Shown one piece after another: positions 26,951 through 36,086 of a stretch of DNA of 64,000 nucleotides. Both the position numbers and the translations under genes were made by a program. This stretch comes from Sulfobacillus sp. GTDB taxonomy: Bacteria > Bacillota > Sulfobacillia > Sulfobacillales > Sulfobacillaceae. The notes beneath the pieces are model-generated. The model was not told the origin of the DNA and searched no databases. It saw only the letters and a program-made list of their open reading frames with translations. The stretch covers positions 27,018 through 91,017 of the forward strand of contig DAIDDL010000009.1 of assembly GCA_027309085.1 (NCBI GenBank), read 5' to 3'. How positions within the stretch are numbered: position 1 is the first letter of the stretch; each line of letters begins with the position of its first letter.

Positions 26951-27895
26951 ATGAGCTTTGAACGGGAAGGGGAACTGAAGATCTTTACAGGGACGGCTAA
27001 CCGGGTGCTGGCTGAGAAAATTGTCTCGCACCTCGGAATCTCCCTCGGCCAGGCGGATGTCGGGAGATTTTCCAACGGGGAGATCCGTGTCCGGCTCCTC
27101 GAAAATGTCCGCGGCACGGATGTGTTTATTGTGCAGCCGACCTCGCAGCCCGTGAACGAAAACTTGATGGAATTGCTGCTGCTGATTGATGCGGCCCGCC
27201 GGGCGTCCGCCCGGCGGGTGACAGCCGTCGTGCCCTTTTACGGCTACGCCCGCCAGGACCGCAAGGAGCAGGGCCGCGAGCCTATTTCGGCCAAGCTGGT
27301 CGCCAATTTGATCACGGTGGCGGGAGCGCGGCGGGTGTTGACTATGGACTTGCACGCGCCCCAGATTCAGGGATTTTTCGATATTCCCGTGGACAATCTG
27401 CAAGGGGTCCGCATTCTGTCCGAAGCCATTCATGACAAGCAGCTGGACAATTTGATGATTTTTTCCCCCGACGCGGGAGGGGTGCACCGGGCCCGCAAGA
27501 TGGCCAAGTACCTGGAAGCGCCTCTAGGATTCATTGACAAGCGGAGGCCGGGGCCGAATGTGTCCGAAGTGGTCAACGTGATTGGGAAAGTGCGGGACAA
27601 GACGGTCGTCATCGTGGACGACATGATCGATACGGGGGGGACGATTGCCCAGGCAGCCCAAGCCATCATGGACCTAGGGGCCCGGGCCGTGTTTGCCGCC
27701 TGCACCCATCCCGTCTTTTCCGGGCGCGCGGCCCAGGTGCTGCGGGACTCGGCCATTGAGAGCTTTTTCGTGACGGACACCATTTCCTTGCAGGAGCCGA
27801 TGGCGCGCACGACGGTGATTACCGTCGCCACCCTTCTGGCCGAAGCCATCATGCGGGTGCATGAAGACCTCTCCGTGTCCAAGCTGTTCGAATGA
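26951..27895 (+). CDS. prs: Ribose-phosphate pyrophosphokinase
   Basis: A 314-residue enzyme making PRPP from ribose 5-phosphate and ATP. Signatures: LKIFTGTANRVLAEKI, YGYARQDRKEQGREPISAK, the divalent-cation site MDLHAPQIQGFFDIPVDNL, and the PRPP loop VVIVDDMIDTGGTIAQA. ATG 26951 aligns with the Bacillus start, but its AGGAAGGGGA site is 12 or more bases away. An in-frame ATT at 26942 is better spaced and cannot be excluded. The stop overlaps pth as ATGA. Confidence 0.96.
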   Translation: MSFEREGELKIFTGTANRVLAEKIVSHLGISLGQADVGRFSNGEIRVRLLENVRGTDVFIVQPTSQPVNENLMELLLLIDAARRASARRVTAVVPFYGYARQDRKEQGREPISAKLVANLITVAGARRVLTMDLHAPQIQGFFDIPVDNLQGVRILSEAIHDKQLDNLMIFSPDAGGVHRARKMAKYLEAPLGFIDKRRPGPNVSEVVNVIGKVRDKTVVIVDDMIDTGGTIAQAAQAIMDLGARAVFAACTHPVFSGRAAQVLRDSAIESFFVTDTISLQEPMARTTVITVATLLAEAIMRVHEDLSVSKLFE

Positions 27896-28455
27896 GCACT
27901 CCGGAGATTCGTCTGATTGCCGGTTTGGGCAACCCTGGGCTGGAGTATGCGAAGACCCGCCACAACGTGGGATTCATGGTGCTGGACCGCCTGGCCGAGC
28001 AGCGCGGGGCGAGTTTCGCGCGCAACCGTTTCGGGCTCCTCGGCAAATGGGGCGGGGTGTTCCTGCTCAAGCCCCTGACCTTTATGAACCTGAGCGGCGA
28101 CGCTGTCGGGGCGCTCGCCCGTTTTTATAAAATTTCGGCCCAGCAGATCCTCATTATTTCCGATGACCTGGATCTGCCTCTGGGCACCGTCCGGGTCCGG
28201 GCGCGCGGGTCCAGCGGCGGCCACAACGGGCTCAAGTCCGTAATCCAGGTGTTGGGCACGGACGAATTTTCCCGGATCAAGGTCGGCATCGGCCGCCCGC
28301 CGGGGAGCATGGCGGTTATAGACTGGGTGCTCAGCCGCTTTGGCGCCGAGGAGAGAGCAGCGCTCGGCGGGGCGCTGGGCGAGGCGGTGGACGCGGCGGA
28401 GTGGGTGGTGGTCCATGGCGCGCAAGATGCCATGAACCGGTTCAACGGGCGCTAG
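27892..28455 (+). CDS. pth: Peptidyl-tRNA hydrolase
   Basis: A 187-residue enzyme that frees tRNA from stalled peptidyl-tRNA. The active-site His is in TRHNVGFMVLD. FMNLSGDAVG, ISDDLDLPLG and GSSGGHNGLKSVIQVLG are the other conserved blocks. It is coupled to prs by an ATGA overlap. In Bacillus this is spoVC, and ctc, normally between prs and pth, is absent. Confidence 0.96.
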   Translation: MSTPEIRLIAGLGNPGLEYAKTRHNVGFMVLDRLAEQRGASFARNRFGLLGKWGGVFLLKPLTFMNLSGDAVGALARFYKISAQQILIISDDLDLPLGTVRVRARGSSGGHNGLKSVIQVLGTDEFSRIKVGIGRPPGSMAVIDWVLSRFGAEERAALGGALGEAVDAAEWVVVHGAQDAMNRFNGR

Positions 28456-28519
28456 CGGCAGACTTGGGGGCCTCCAGACAGGGCACACTAACGGTATCTT
28501 GGTATCAGGAGGGTCCGTT

Positions 28520-28726
28520 ATGGTGGTGTACCGCTGCCGGCACTGCGGCAGGATGATTGGAGAATATGCAGGGTCCTGGGATGACCCGCTGCTGGGCTTA
28601 GCCCAGCTGCCCTCCGAGGATCAGGACGCGCTCATCACGTGTATAGCGCCAGGCCAAACCCAAGTCAGCATCTTGTGCGAGCACTGCCTGCCCGTTCCTT
28701 ATGATGAGGGCTTGTGGTATAACTAG
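28520..28726 (+). CDS. fin: Anti-sigma-F factor Fin family protein
   Basis: A 68-residue protein with two CxxC pairs (YRCRHCG and LCEHCLP) that would hold one zinc. It has the layout of B. subtilis Fin (YabK), which switches off sigma-F in the forespore, and the same position between pth and mfd. ATG 28520 has AGGAGGG ahead. It is somewhat shorter than Bacillus Fin. Confidence 0.85.
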   Translation: MVVYRCRHCGRMIGEYAGSWDDPLLGLAQLPSEDQDALITCIAPGQTQVSILCEHCLPVPYDEGLWYN

Positions 28727-28799
28727 GAACAAAGCTGGACCCGGGAGTTTTTGCCAGGGTCCGCAAGTCCTGGCAATGACAGGGATGAAAGGAATAATC

Positions 28800-31700
28800 A
28801 TGGCCGATTTAAGCTCACTGCGCACGCTGTGGTCAGGGTATGCGCCGTTTCATGACTTGACGGAGGCTTTGGGTGCGGGAAAGACCGCCCAGGTGTTCGG
28901 ATTATCGGGTTCATTACCCTCTTTGTTGGCAGCGGGGGTATTACAGGCAGCGGCCCGTCCGGTTCTGGTGGTGACGGTGGGATTTTCGGAGGCCCAGACT
29001 TTTGAGGCCGAGCTCGCCCAGTTTGTGCCGCAGGCTCCCGTGTATCTCCTGCCTCCCCGCCCCCATGTCACCGGGGAGGTGCAGGCCCAAAGCCACGAAT
29101 GGATGCTGCGCCGCATTGAAGCGCTGGACCACGCGGCGCATGACCCGAGGACTGTGCTGGTCGCGCCGGTCGAGGCAGCCCGGCAACTGCTGATGCCCCA
29201 GACCCACAAAGCTCTGACTGTGAATGTGGGGGACATTCTGGACCAGGGCGAGCTAGTCACCCGCCTGGTCCAGCTCGGCTACCAGCGGGATGCGGAAGTG
29301 GGGGAAGAAGCGACCTTCGCGGTGCGCGGCGGGATCGTGGATGTGTTTGCGCCAGGAGGCCCGGCGTACCGGATCGAGTGGTATGGCGAGGAGATTGATT
29401 CCCTGCGCGTGTTTGATGTGGAGACCCAGAAGACGGTGGAGATGACGCAGCAGGCCGTGATTGGGGCAGCCCGGGAACTTTTGCTGACCCCAGCCGAACG
29501 GGACCGCGGACTGGAGCGCATTGCTCAGGAAGCCACGACGCTGTTTCACAATCTGGAATCCATGGGACAGCAGGACGTCGCCCACAAAACCAAAGAACGG
29601 TTCGGGCACTGGCTCGCCGATCTGGCCGAGGGCCGCACGTTTGCAGGCATCGAGCGCTACGGGGCGGCCTTTTACCCACTCCAGTCCCTCACCCAAGTCT
29701 TTTCACGGCCGCCGCTTTTGATGTATCACGACCTGCCGAGGATTGCGGACGCCCTGCGCGGACGGGATCTGGACGAAACCGACGAACGTCTGCGGCGCTT
29801 GGAACGCGGGGACTTTCTGCCGGTGGAGGCGGAAGCCACCCTCACCCAGGAACAATTTTTTGTTCGGCTGAAAGGCTACGGGGAACTGAGCCTGTCCCTG
29901 ATGCCGCACCAGCGCAAGGAAAGCGGGATGCATCTGAACCTCACGGGGCGCCCTGCCCCCCGCATTCACGGCCAGACAGACCTGCTGAAGGCGGAAGTGA
30001 CACGGCTGCGCAAGTCGCGGCTCAAGGTGGGGCTGGTGCTGCGGGACGGTGACGCCGTTCAGGTCATGCAGCGCCAGCTGATTGATGTGGGCATTCCCTG
30101 CCGCCAAGGCCTGGGCGAGATAGGGGAAGTCGGGTTGCTGACAGGGCAATTGGCGCACGGCTTCATCCTGTCGGAACTGGGGATTGCCATCCTGGCTGAG
30201 ACGGAGCTGTCTGGACGCGAGCAGCCACGCCTGCGGCGTGCCCAAGAACCGCGGCAGACGGTGCGCCTGGCCGACTTGAAAGCCGGAGATTACGTGGTGC
30301 ACATTACGCACGGGATCGGCCGCTACCTGGGCATGGTGACCCTCGACATCCAGAACCAGCACAAGGACTATCTCCATGTCCAGTACGCTGGCCACGACAC
30401 GCTGTATGTGCCCACCGACCAGTTGGGCCTGATTCAAAAGTACATCGGGGTGGAGGGCAAGGATCCCAAATTGTCGAAAATGGGGGGCCAGGAATGGTCC
30501 CGGGTCAAAGACAAGGTGCGCGCCTCAGTCCGGCAGATGGCCGAAGAACTGATCCGCCTCTATGCGGTGCGGGAGTCCCGGCCCGGCATCGGATTTGCCG
30601 ATGACACCCCATGGCAGAAGGAATTTGAGTCTGCCTTCGGCTACGAAGAGACCGGTGACCAGGTCCGGTCGATCGAGGAAATCAAGAGAGACATGGAGAA
30701 GACCCGGCCCATGGACCGCCTCTTGTGCGGGGATGTGGGCTATGGCAAGACGGAAGTGGCCTTTCGGGCGGCATTCAAGGCCATCATGTCGGGTAAGCAG
30801 GTCGCCTTTCTGGTGCCAACCACCCTCCTCGCCGACCAGCACTTTTCCACGGCCAAGGCCCGCTTTTCCGGATTTCCCGTCAGCGTGGAAGTGATCAGCC
30901 GGTTCCGGACCCCCAAGCAGCAGAAAGACGTGCTGGCCCAGCTCATTAAAGGCCAGGTCGACCTGATTATCGGGACCCACCGCCTATTAGGCAAGGACGT
31001 CAAGTTCCGGGACCTGGGCCTGCTGATTGTCGATGAGGAGCACCGTTTTGGGGTGGCCCATAAAGAGCGCATCAAGGCCATGCGGGAGAATATCGACGTG
31101 CTCACCCTGTCGGCCACCCCTATCCCCCGCACTCTGCATATGGCCATGGTGGGCGTCCGTGATATGAGCCTGATTGAGACGCCGCCGCTGGACCGCTTGC
31201 CAGTGGAGACCATGGTAGCGGAGTTTGACGAGGATTTGGTGCGCGAAGCCGTGCGGCGGGAGCTGGACCGGGGCGGGCAGGTTTTCTATGTGCAAAACCG
31301 GATTCTGGCGATGGACCAGACCGTGTCCCGGCTGATGAAGATGTTTCCTGATGCGGCCATCGGGGTGATTCACGGGAGAATGGACGAGACCCGGATCGAA
31401 GATGTCATGGCCCGGTTCATTGAACAGGAATACGATATTCTGGTGGCGACCAGCATTATTGAGTCCGGGCTCGACATTCCCAATGCCAATACCCTTGTGG
31501 TGGAAGACGCTGACCGGATGGGGTTGGCCCAACTCTACCAAATCCGGGGGCGGGTAGGCCGTTCGGCCCGCCTGGCCTATGCCTATTTCACTTACCGGCG
31601 GGACAAGACACTGACCCCGCAAGCCGAGAAGAGGCTGGAAGCCATCCGGGAATTCACGGAGCTGGGAGCCGGCTACCAGATCGCCCTGCGCGACCTCGAA

Positions 31701-32306
31701 ATCCGGGGGGCGGGCAACCTGCTGGGTTCGGAACAGCACGGCTTCATCGCCTCCGTCGGTTTTGACCTCTATACCCAATTGCTGGCCGAAGCCGTGCGCG
31801 AACTGAAAGGGGAGCAGGCGCCGGTGGAGGTCGACCCAGCGATTGACATCGCTGTCGACGCCTATTTGCCCGACACCTATATCAATGCCTCCTCCCAGAA
31901 GGTTTCCTTGTATAAACGGCTGGTTTCTGCGACAAGCTTAGAGGAAATCGAGGCTTTGGCCGAGGAGATCGCTGACCGCTTTGGACCTGTGCCTGTGCCC
32001 GTCGCCCGCCTGCTTCAGCTCTCCAGGGTGCGGGTCATGGCCAAGAATCTGAAGATTGTCCAGATTAGCTACAGGAAGGACAGGATTTTCCTTAAGAGCC
32101 TGGCGGAGAACCCCATGGATGTGGAGGCGCTGCACCGTTTGGCCGCCCGCTATCCCGGACGTCTGGTTCCCGGGGCGGCCAAAGCTCCGGAACTTAGCGT
32201 CAGACTGCCTCTGCGGCACACGGCCGAGCATGTTCTCGACACGGCCGAAGAGGTGCTGCTGACCATCAGGGGAGCGGGTGCCGGTGGCAAACAGGAAAGC
32301 GGGTAA
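28800..32306 (+). CDS. mfd: Transcription-repair coupling factor
   Basis: A 1168-residue translocase that removes stalled RNA polymerase and recruits UvrA. A UvrB-like N-terminus (about 1-350), a CarD/RNAP-interaction domain (LKAGDYVVHITHGIGRYLG, about 490-560), helicase motifs with GDVGYGKTEVAFRAA near residue 643 and DEEHRFGVAHKE near 744, and a C-terminal TRCF domain are all present. Length is normal. ATG 28800 follows AAAGGAATAATC. Its end overlaps the next gene by about 20 bases. Confidence 0.97.
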   Translation: MADLSSLRTLWSGYAPFHDLTEALGAGKTAQVFGLSGSLPSLLAAGVLQAAARPVLVVTVGFSEAQTFEAELAQFVPQAPVYLLPPRPHVTGEVQAQSHEWMLRRIEALDHAAHDPRTVLVAPVEAARQLLMPQTHKALTVNVGDILDQGELVTRLVQLGYQRDAEVGEEATFAVRGGIVDVFAPGGPAYRIEWYGEEIDSLRVFDVETQKTVEMTQQAVIGAARELLLTPAERDRGLERIAQEATTLFHNLESMGQQDVAHKTKERFGHWLADLAEGRTFAGIERYGAAFYPLQSLTQVFSRPPLLMYHDLPRIADALRGRDLDETDERLRRLERGDFLPVEAEATLTQEQFFVRLKGYGELSLSLMPHQRKESGMHLNLTGRPAPRIHGQTDLLKAEVTRLRKSRLKVGLVLRDGDAVQVMQRQLIDVGIPCRQGLGEIGEVGLLTGQLAHGFILSELGIAILAETELSGREQPRLRRAQEPRQTVRLADLKAGDYVVHITHGIGRYLGMVTLDIQNQHKDYLHVQYAGHDTLYVPTDQLGLIQKYIGVEGKDPKLSKMGGQEWSRVKDKVRASVRQMAEELIRLYAVRESRPGIGFADDTPWQKEFESAFGYEETGDQVRSIEEIKRDMEKTRPMDRLLCGDVGYGKTEVAFRAAFKAIMSGKQVAFLVPTTLLADQHFSTAKARFSGFPVSVEVISRFRTPKQQKDVLAQLIKGQVDLIIGTHRLLGKDVKFRDLGLLIVDEEHRFGVAHKERIKAMRENIDVLTLSATPIPRTLHMAMVGVRDMSLIETPPLDRLPVETMVAEFDEDLVREAVRRELDRGGQVFYVQNRILAMDQTVSRLMKMFPDAAIGVIHGRMDETRIEDVMARFIEQEYDILVATSIIESGLDIPNANTLVVEDADRMGLAQLYQIRGRVGRSARLAYAYFTYRRDKTLTPQAEKRLEAIREFTELGAGYQIALRDLEIRGAGNLLGSEQHGFIASVGFDLYTQLLAEAVRELKGEQAPVEVDPAIDIAVDAYLPDTYINASSQKVSLYKRLVSATSLEEIEALAEEIADRFGPVPVPVARLLQLSRVRVMAKNLKIVQISYRKDRIFLKSLAENPMDVEALHRLAARYPGRLVPGAAKAPELSVRLPLRHTAEHVLDTAEEVLLTIRGAGAGGKQESG

Positions 32307-33207
32307 GGCGCTAACATGGCTCATGGTGGCGGGTATGGCGTCTGGATGCGGGTCAGGGACGAAATCAGCCGTGGCCGAGGTGAACGGGGTCCCCATCAGT
32401 GCGGTGCAGTGGGACAGTGCACTCCGCGGCAATGCTCTCATGAATGGAGAGCGTCCCAATATGGCTCCGGCTCTGGAAAAGGTCCAGCTCAGCACCTATG
32501 CCGACCAGGTGGCCGTGATGCAGTACAGTCAGAAACAGCATTGGCTGACCCCTCAAAAAGCTTCGGCTGAGGCCGGGGCGGCAATAGCTCAGGCCGTCCG
32601 GGCCCACTTTGGGGACCGGACGGCTCTTTTCGCCCTGCTCCACCGCTACCAGGTGGGGCCTAAAAATCTGGTGGGCTACGTCACTGGCCAGATGTGGCTG
32701 ATTGCGGCTTTTGACCATGTCACGCAGCATGTGCCCCAACCCTCCTTGCAGGATATTCAAACGTACTACCAGCACCACCCCCAGCAGTTTCTCACCCCGA
32801 CCGCGGTGCTGGCCCGTGAAATTGTGCTGCCCACAGCGGCTGAAGCCGCCTCGGTGATGAGCCGGTGGGCGCATGGCGCCCGGTTTACCGCGCTCGCCCA
32901 AAAGTATTCGTCAGACCGCAGCAACCGGGATTCGGGCGGAACCATGGGTTGGGTCTTGGCGTCTTTAAACCCTCTAACTCCGACCAATGCATTCCTTTTG
33001 GGCCACTCTCCGGGACATAGTGGTATAGTTCACACCCGTTTAGGCTACGCTATCATCGAAGTTCAAGCGGTGCAGGGCGGGACGCCGCTTCCCCTCAGCG
33101 AGGCTGCCCAGGGCGTGAAGGAACAACTGTGGCGGGCCGCGAGGGCGCAGGCGTTCGATCAGTGGTCCCGGACCATTATTCGCCGGGCGGATGTGAAACT
33201 GCTTTAA
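32284..33207 (+). CDS. PrsA/SurA-like parvulin foldase, predicted lipoprotein
   Basis: A 307-residue exported protein. The N-terminus is basic, then hydrophobic (LTWLMVAGMASGC), and Cys after ASG is the probable lipid-attachment site. A helical SurA_N-like part follows (VNGVPISAVQWDSALR), then a parvulin-type domain at about 165-260 (LAREIVLPTAAEAASVM, FTALAQKYSSDRSNRDSGG, LGYAIIEVQAV). It would assist folding of exported proteins at the outer face of the membrane. The start is uncertain: GTG 32284 is well spaced from AGGGGAG; GTG 32278 also exists. It overlaps mfd, so it is translated from the same message. Confidence 0.8.
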   Translation: MANRKAGKALTWLMVAGMASGCGSGTKSAVAEVNGVPISAVQWDSALRGNALMNGERPNMAPALEKVQLSTYADQVAVMQYSQKQHWLTPQKASAEAGAAIAQAVRAHFGDRTALFALLHRYQVGPKNLVGYVTGQMWLIAAFDHVTQHVPQPSLQDIQTYYQHHPQQFLTPTAVLAREIVLPTAAEAASVMSRWAHGARFTALAQKYSSDRSNRDSGGTMGWVLASLNPLTPTNAFLLGHSPGHSGIVHTRLGYAIIEVQAVQGGTPLPLSEAAQGVKEQLWRAARAQAFDQWSRTIIRRADVKLL

Positions 33208-33245
33208 GTTGTGAGTTTCTACCATCCGGCAGTTCTGGAAAAAAT

Positions 33246-33275
33246 GCATAAACGTCTGGGCCGGTCGATATACTA
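33246..33275 (+). promoter_or_regulatory. Candidate sigma-G/F-type promoter of spoVT
   Basis: GCATA (33246-33250) fits the forespore -35 gyATR. TATACTA (33269-33275) fits the -10 cAtwnTA except for the first base. The spacer is 18 bases. spoVT is transcribed by sigma-G in B. subtilis. Confidence 0.55.
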
Positions 33276-33310
33276 CCCCTGAGAGGCCGCAGGCGAAAGG
33301 AGGGCCATTA

Positions 33311-33865
33311 GTGAAAGCTACCGGCATTGTGCGCCGAATAGATGACTTGGGTCGTGTGGTGATTCCCAAGGAGATCCGCAGGACTTTGCGGATTCGGGAG
33401 GGCGATCCCCTGGAAATCTTCGTGGACCGCGACGGCGAGGTCATACTCAAAAAGTACTCCCCGATTGGAGAATTGGGCGATTTCGCCAAAGAATACGCGG
33501 ATTCTCTGTACGAGGCGGTTGGACATATCGCGCTGATTGCGGACCGGGATGCCATTATCGCTGTCTCCGGGGCTCCGAAGAAAGAGTTTCTGAACAAGGC
33601 GCTGGGTGTCCTGGTCGAGAAGGCGATGGAAGACCGCAAGACCTCTTTTTACAACCAAGGAGACCATAAGCCGAAAGGCAGCCTGGTCGGCGATGAGGAC
33701 GAGGATAAGTTTCTGGTCGAAGTGATTGCGCCGATTATTTCCGAAGGAGACCCGATTGGCGCGGTGATTATCTGCACGCGCGAACCCGATGTAAAGATGG
33801 GTGAGATGGAGGTAAAACTGGCGGAAACGGCGGCGGGCTTCCTGGCGAAGCAGATGGAACAATAG
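33311..33865 (+). CDS. spoVT: Stage V sporulation protein T
   Basis: A 184-residue transcription factor of late sporulation. An AbrB-type swapped-hairpin DNA-binding domain (residues 1-50: TGIVRRIDDLGRVVIPKEIR, LEIFVDRDGEVILKKYSPIG) is followed by a GAF-like domain. This layout distinguishes SpoVT from the shorter AbrB and Abh. GTG 33311 has AAAGGAGGG upstream. It is flanked by its own candidate promoter and terminator. Confidence 0.95.
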   Translation: MKATGIVRRIDDLGRVVIPKEIRRTLRIREGDPLEIFVDRDGEVILKKYSPIGELGDFAKEYADSLYEAVGHIALIADRDAIIAVSGAPKKEFLNKALGVLVEKAMEDRKTSFYNQGDHKPKGSLVGDEDEDKFLVEVIAPIISEGDPIGAVIICTREPDVKMGEMEVKLAETAAGFLAKQMEQ

Positions 33866-33905
33866 CCTTCATTTCCACACGCTCTGATCTTTTTCGGTAG
33901 GAAGC

Positions 33906-33936
33906 CCGCAATGATCTCCGGATCATTGCGGTTTTC
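33906..33936 (+). terminator. Terminator after spoVT
   Basis: A perfect 11-bp stem CCGCAATGATC / GATCATTGCGG with a TCCG loop, followed by TTTTCTT. Confidence 0.93.
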
Positions 33937-33943
33937 TTATGCC

Positions 33944-34498
33944 TTAGGCGCCTTGTGGCGCAGGCGGGGCCGGGTTGAGATGCGTCACGTCATAAGCGGG
34001 AGACACAGGCTGCCCGGGAAAATCCACTGGGTCAAAATTGAATGACTCGCCGTAGACCTTCCACTGCTGTTGGGAATGTTCGAGCCAGAAAGTCACGATT
34101 TCCTGAGTTCTCTGGCTGCCGCGGGGCCGGAACGCCCGGGTGACCGCAATGCGGTAATCGACCACCGCGCGGGTGTCGGACAGGGAATCGAAGCTCCTGT
34201 CGGCGACCGCCACGTCGGTCGAGACGGGAGAAAGCCCGCTGGCCGTGTCACCGGCCACAGCCTGGCCCCACAGCCACTGCGTGAGAAACAGAGCCTGGCT
34301 GCCAGGAACGAGATGGCGGTCAAGCTGGGCCAACTGCCGGGGATCGTGAGGATTCATGCCCACCTCTCCTTGCAGCACCGTTCCGGCCACCCCCAGCACG
34401 GCAAACTGTGGAGATTCCATGCGGGCATGGGCCAGCACGCCGAGAAGGCCTAAAGCGGCCGTTCCGGCGATCAGGCTCCATGCCGTTGTGCGCTGCAT
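33944..34498 (-). CDS. Unrecognised exported protein with N-terminal membrane segment
   Basis: A 184-residue protein not matched to any family. One hydrophobic segment (about residues 6-24, WSLIAGTAALGLLGVLAH) suggests a signal anchor. The rest is soluble, with Tyr and Trp near TFWLEHSQQQWKVYGESF; such a strand pattern recalls NTF2-like or conjugal-transfer folds, but this is a guess. The tail is proline- and alanine-rich. It lies alone between spoVT and hemL, facing the opposite way, with a TCCCTTCT-complement (AGAAGGGA) ribosome site before ATG 34498. Confidence 0.65.
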   Translation of the reverse strand: MQRTTAWSLIAGTAALGLLGVLAHARMESPQFAVLGVAGTVLQGEVGMNPHDPRQLAQLDRHLVPGSQALFLTQWLWGQAVAGDTASGLSPVSTDVAVADRSFDSLSDTRAVVDYRIAVTRAFRPRGSQRTQEIVTFWLEHSQQQWKVYGESFNFDPVDFPGQPVSPAYDVTHLNPAPPAPQGA

Positions 34499-34669
34499 CC
34501 CTTCTGGCTCCCACCCTTCTTGCCTCTATACTAGCGGGGAGGGTCCGCAAACACAACCCGGCTGGGCGCCAGCCGTTTCCTTCGGGGAGATTTTGAGGCA
34601 TGATAAAAAGGTAGGAGCATTTGATGCAATCCTCAGCTGAGGGTAAGGGAAAGGCAGGCTAAAGGTATC

Positions 34670-35965
34670 ATGCAGGAATCCGGAGCGCAGAGTGCGGCGT
34701 GGTTTGACCGTGCCAGAAAAGTCATTCCGGGAGGGGTGAACTCACCGGCGCGGTCATTCCGCGCGGTGGGCGGGGACCCGCCCGTGGTGATGGCCCGGGG
34801 GGACGGCGCCTATTTCACGGATGTGGACGGGCGCCGCTATATCGACTACCTGGCGGGGTTTGGCCCCTTGGTTCTGGGCCATGCCCACCCCCGGGTCGTG
34901 GCCGCCGTGCGCCAGGCGGCGGGGGACGGGGCGATGTGGGGCACCCCGGCGCCAGCAGAAATTGAGTTGGCCGAACGTTTGGTGCACACCATTGAAGGAA
35001 TGGACCAGGTCCGGTTCACCACCACGGGGACTGAAGCGGTGATGTCTGCCATCCGCTTGGCCCGGGCCTATACGGGACGCTCCGTGGTGGTGAAATTTGA
35101 AGGGGCCTATCATGGACACAGCGACGGCATGCTGGTCAAAGCAGGGTCCGGCGCGTCGACCGTGGGCACCCAGGACAGTCTGGGGGTGCCGGCGGGTGTC
35201 GTCCGGGACGTGGTCAGCCTGCCGTACAATGATCCCGACCTCTTAAAGCGCACGATGCAGGAGATAGGGGACCAGGTCGCCTGTGTTCTGGCGGAGCCGA
35301 TTGTGGGCAACATGGGGATCGTGCCCCCTGAGAGCGGCTACCTGGAGGCCATGCAAGAGGCCGCGCACCAGGCCGGGGCGCTCGTGATCTTCGACGAAGT
35401 GATTACGGCTTTCCGGTTCCGCTACGGGGCCATCGGCCCGAACCTGGGGGTGGTGCCGGATCTCTATGCGCTCGGGAAAATCATTGGCGGCGGGCTGCCG
35501 GCCGGCGCCTATGGCGGCCGCTATGATGTGATGCAATATGTCTCGCCTTTAGGGGGGATGTTCCAGGCGGGCACCTTTGCGGGCAATCCCCTGTCGTCCC
35601 ATGCGGGGCTGGCGACGTTGGATGTTCTGGCCGAAGAGCAGCCTTATGCCCGCATGGAGCAATTGGCCACCGAGCTCGAAACCGGGATTGCGGCGCTTGC
35701 CCAAGACTATGGCCAGGCCATCACCATCAACCGCGCCGGTTCGGCGCTGACCGTATTTTTCGGATCCCAGACGGTGCGCGACTACACGACAGCCCAAGCG
35801 GCCGATGCCAACAAATTTGCCCGGTTCCACCGCCTGATGCTGGCGGAGGGAATTTACTTGGCGCCGAGCCGGTTTGAAGCGCTGTTTGTGTCCGCTGCCC
35901 ACACGGCTGCGGATATTGCCGAGACACTCGCGGCCTGCAAAAAGAGCTTTATGCAAATGGCCTAA
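34670..35965 (+). CDS. hemL: Glutamate-1-semialdehyde 2,1-aminomutase
   Basis: A 431-residue PLP enzyme forming 5-aminolevulinate in the C5 haem pathway. FDRARKVIPGGVNSPARSF, FTTTGTEAVMSAIRLARAYT, DEVITAFRF and the PLP lysine in ALGKIIGGGLPAGAYGG are typical. It is a single gene with a terminator behind it and no other hem genes nearby, as for the second copy (gsaB) found in many Bacilli. The ribosome site is weak (AAAGG). Confidence 0.95.
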   Translation: MQESGAQSAAWFDRARKVIPGGVNSPARSFRAVGGDPPVVMARGDGAYFTDVDGRRYIDYLAGFGPLVLGHAHPRVVAAVRQAAGDGAMWGTPAPAEIELAERLVHTIEGMDQVRFTTTGTEAVMSAIRLARAYTGRSVVVKFEGAYHGHSDGMLVKAGSGASTVGTQDSLGVPAGVVRDVVSLPYNDPDLLKRTMQEIGDQVACVLAEPIVGNMGIVPPESGYLEAMQEAAHQAGALVIFDEVITAFRFRYGAIGPNLGVVPDLYALGKIIGGGLPAGAYGGRYDVMQYVSPLGGMFQAGTFAGNPLSSHAGLATLDVLAEEQPYARMEQLATELETGIAALAQDYGQAITINRAGSALTVFFGSQTVRDYTTAQAADANKFARFHRLMLAEGIYLAPSRFEALFVSAAHTAADIAETLAACKKSFMQMA

Positions 35966-35987
35966 CAACCGCACTCCTCACTGCTAT

Positions 35988-36028
35988 GACCAGGCCCACG
36001 GAAGATCGCCGGGGGCCTGGTCTTTTTT
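35988..36028 (+). terminator. Terminator after hemL
   Basis: Arms GACCAGGCCC and GGGCCTGGTC with a 15-base loop, followed by six T. Confidence 0.9.
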
Positions 36029-36086
36029 GTTCTCCCTTCCGAATATCCTGCTTTAAAGACGTCATGACGGGATTAAGGTGAGGGGA

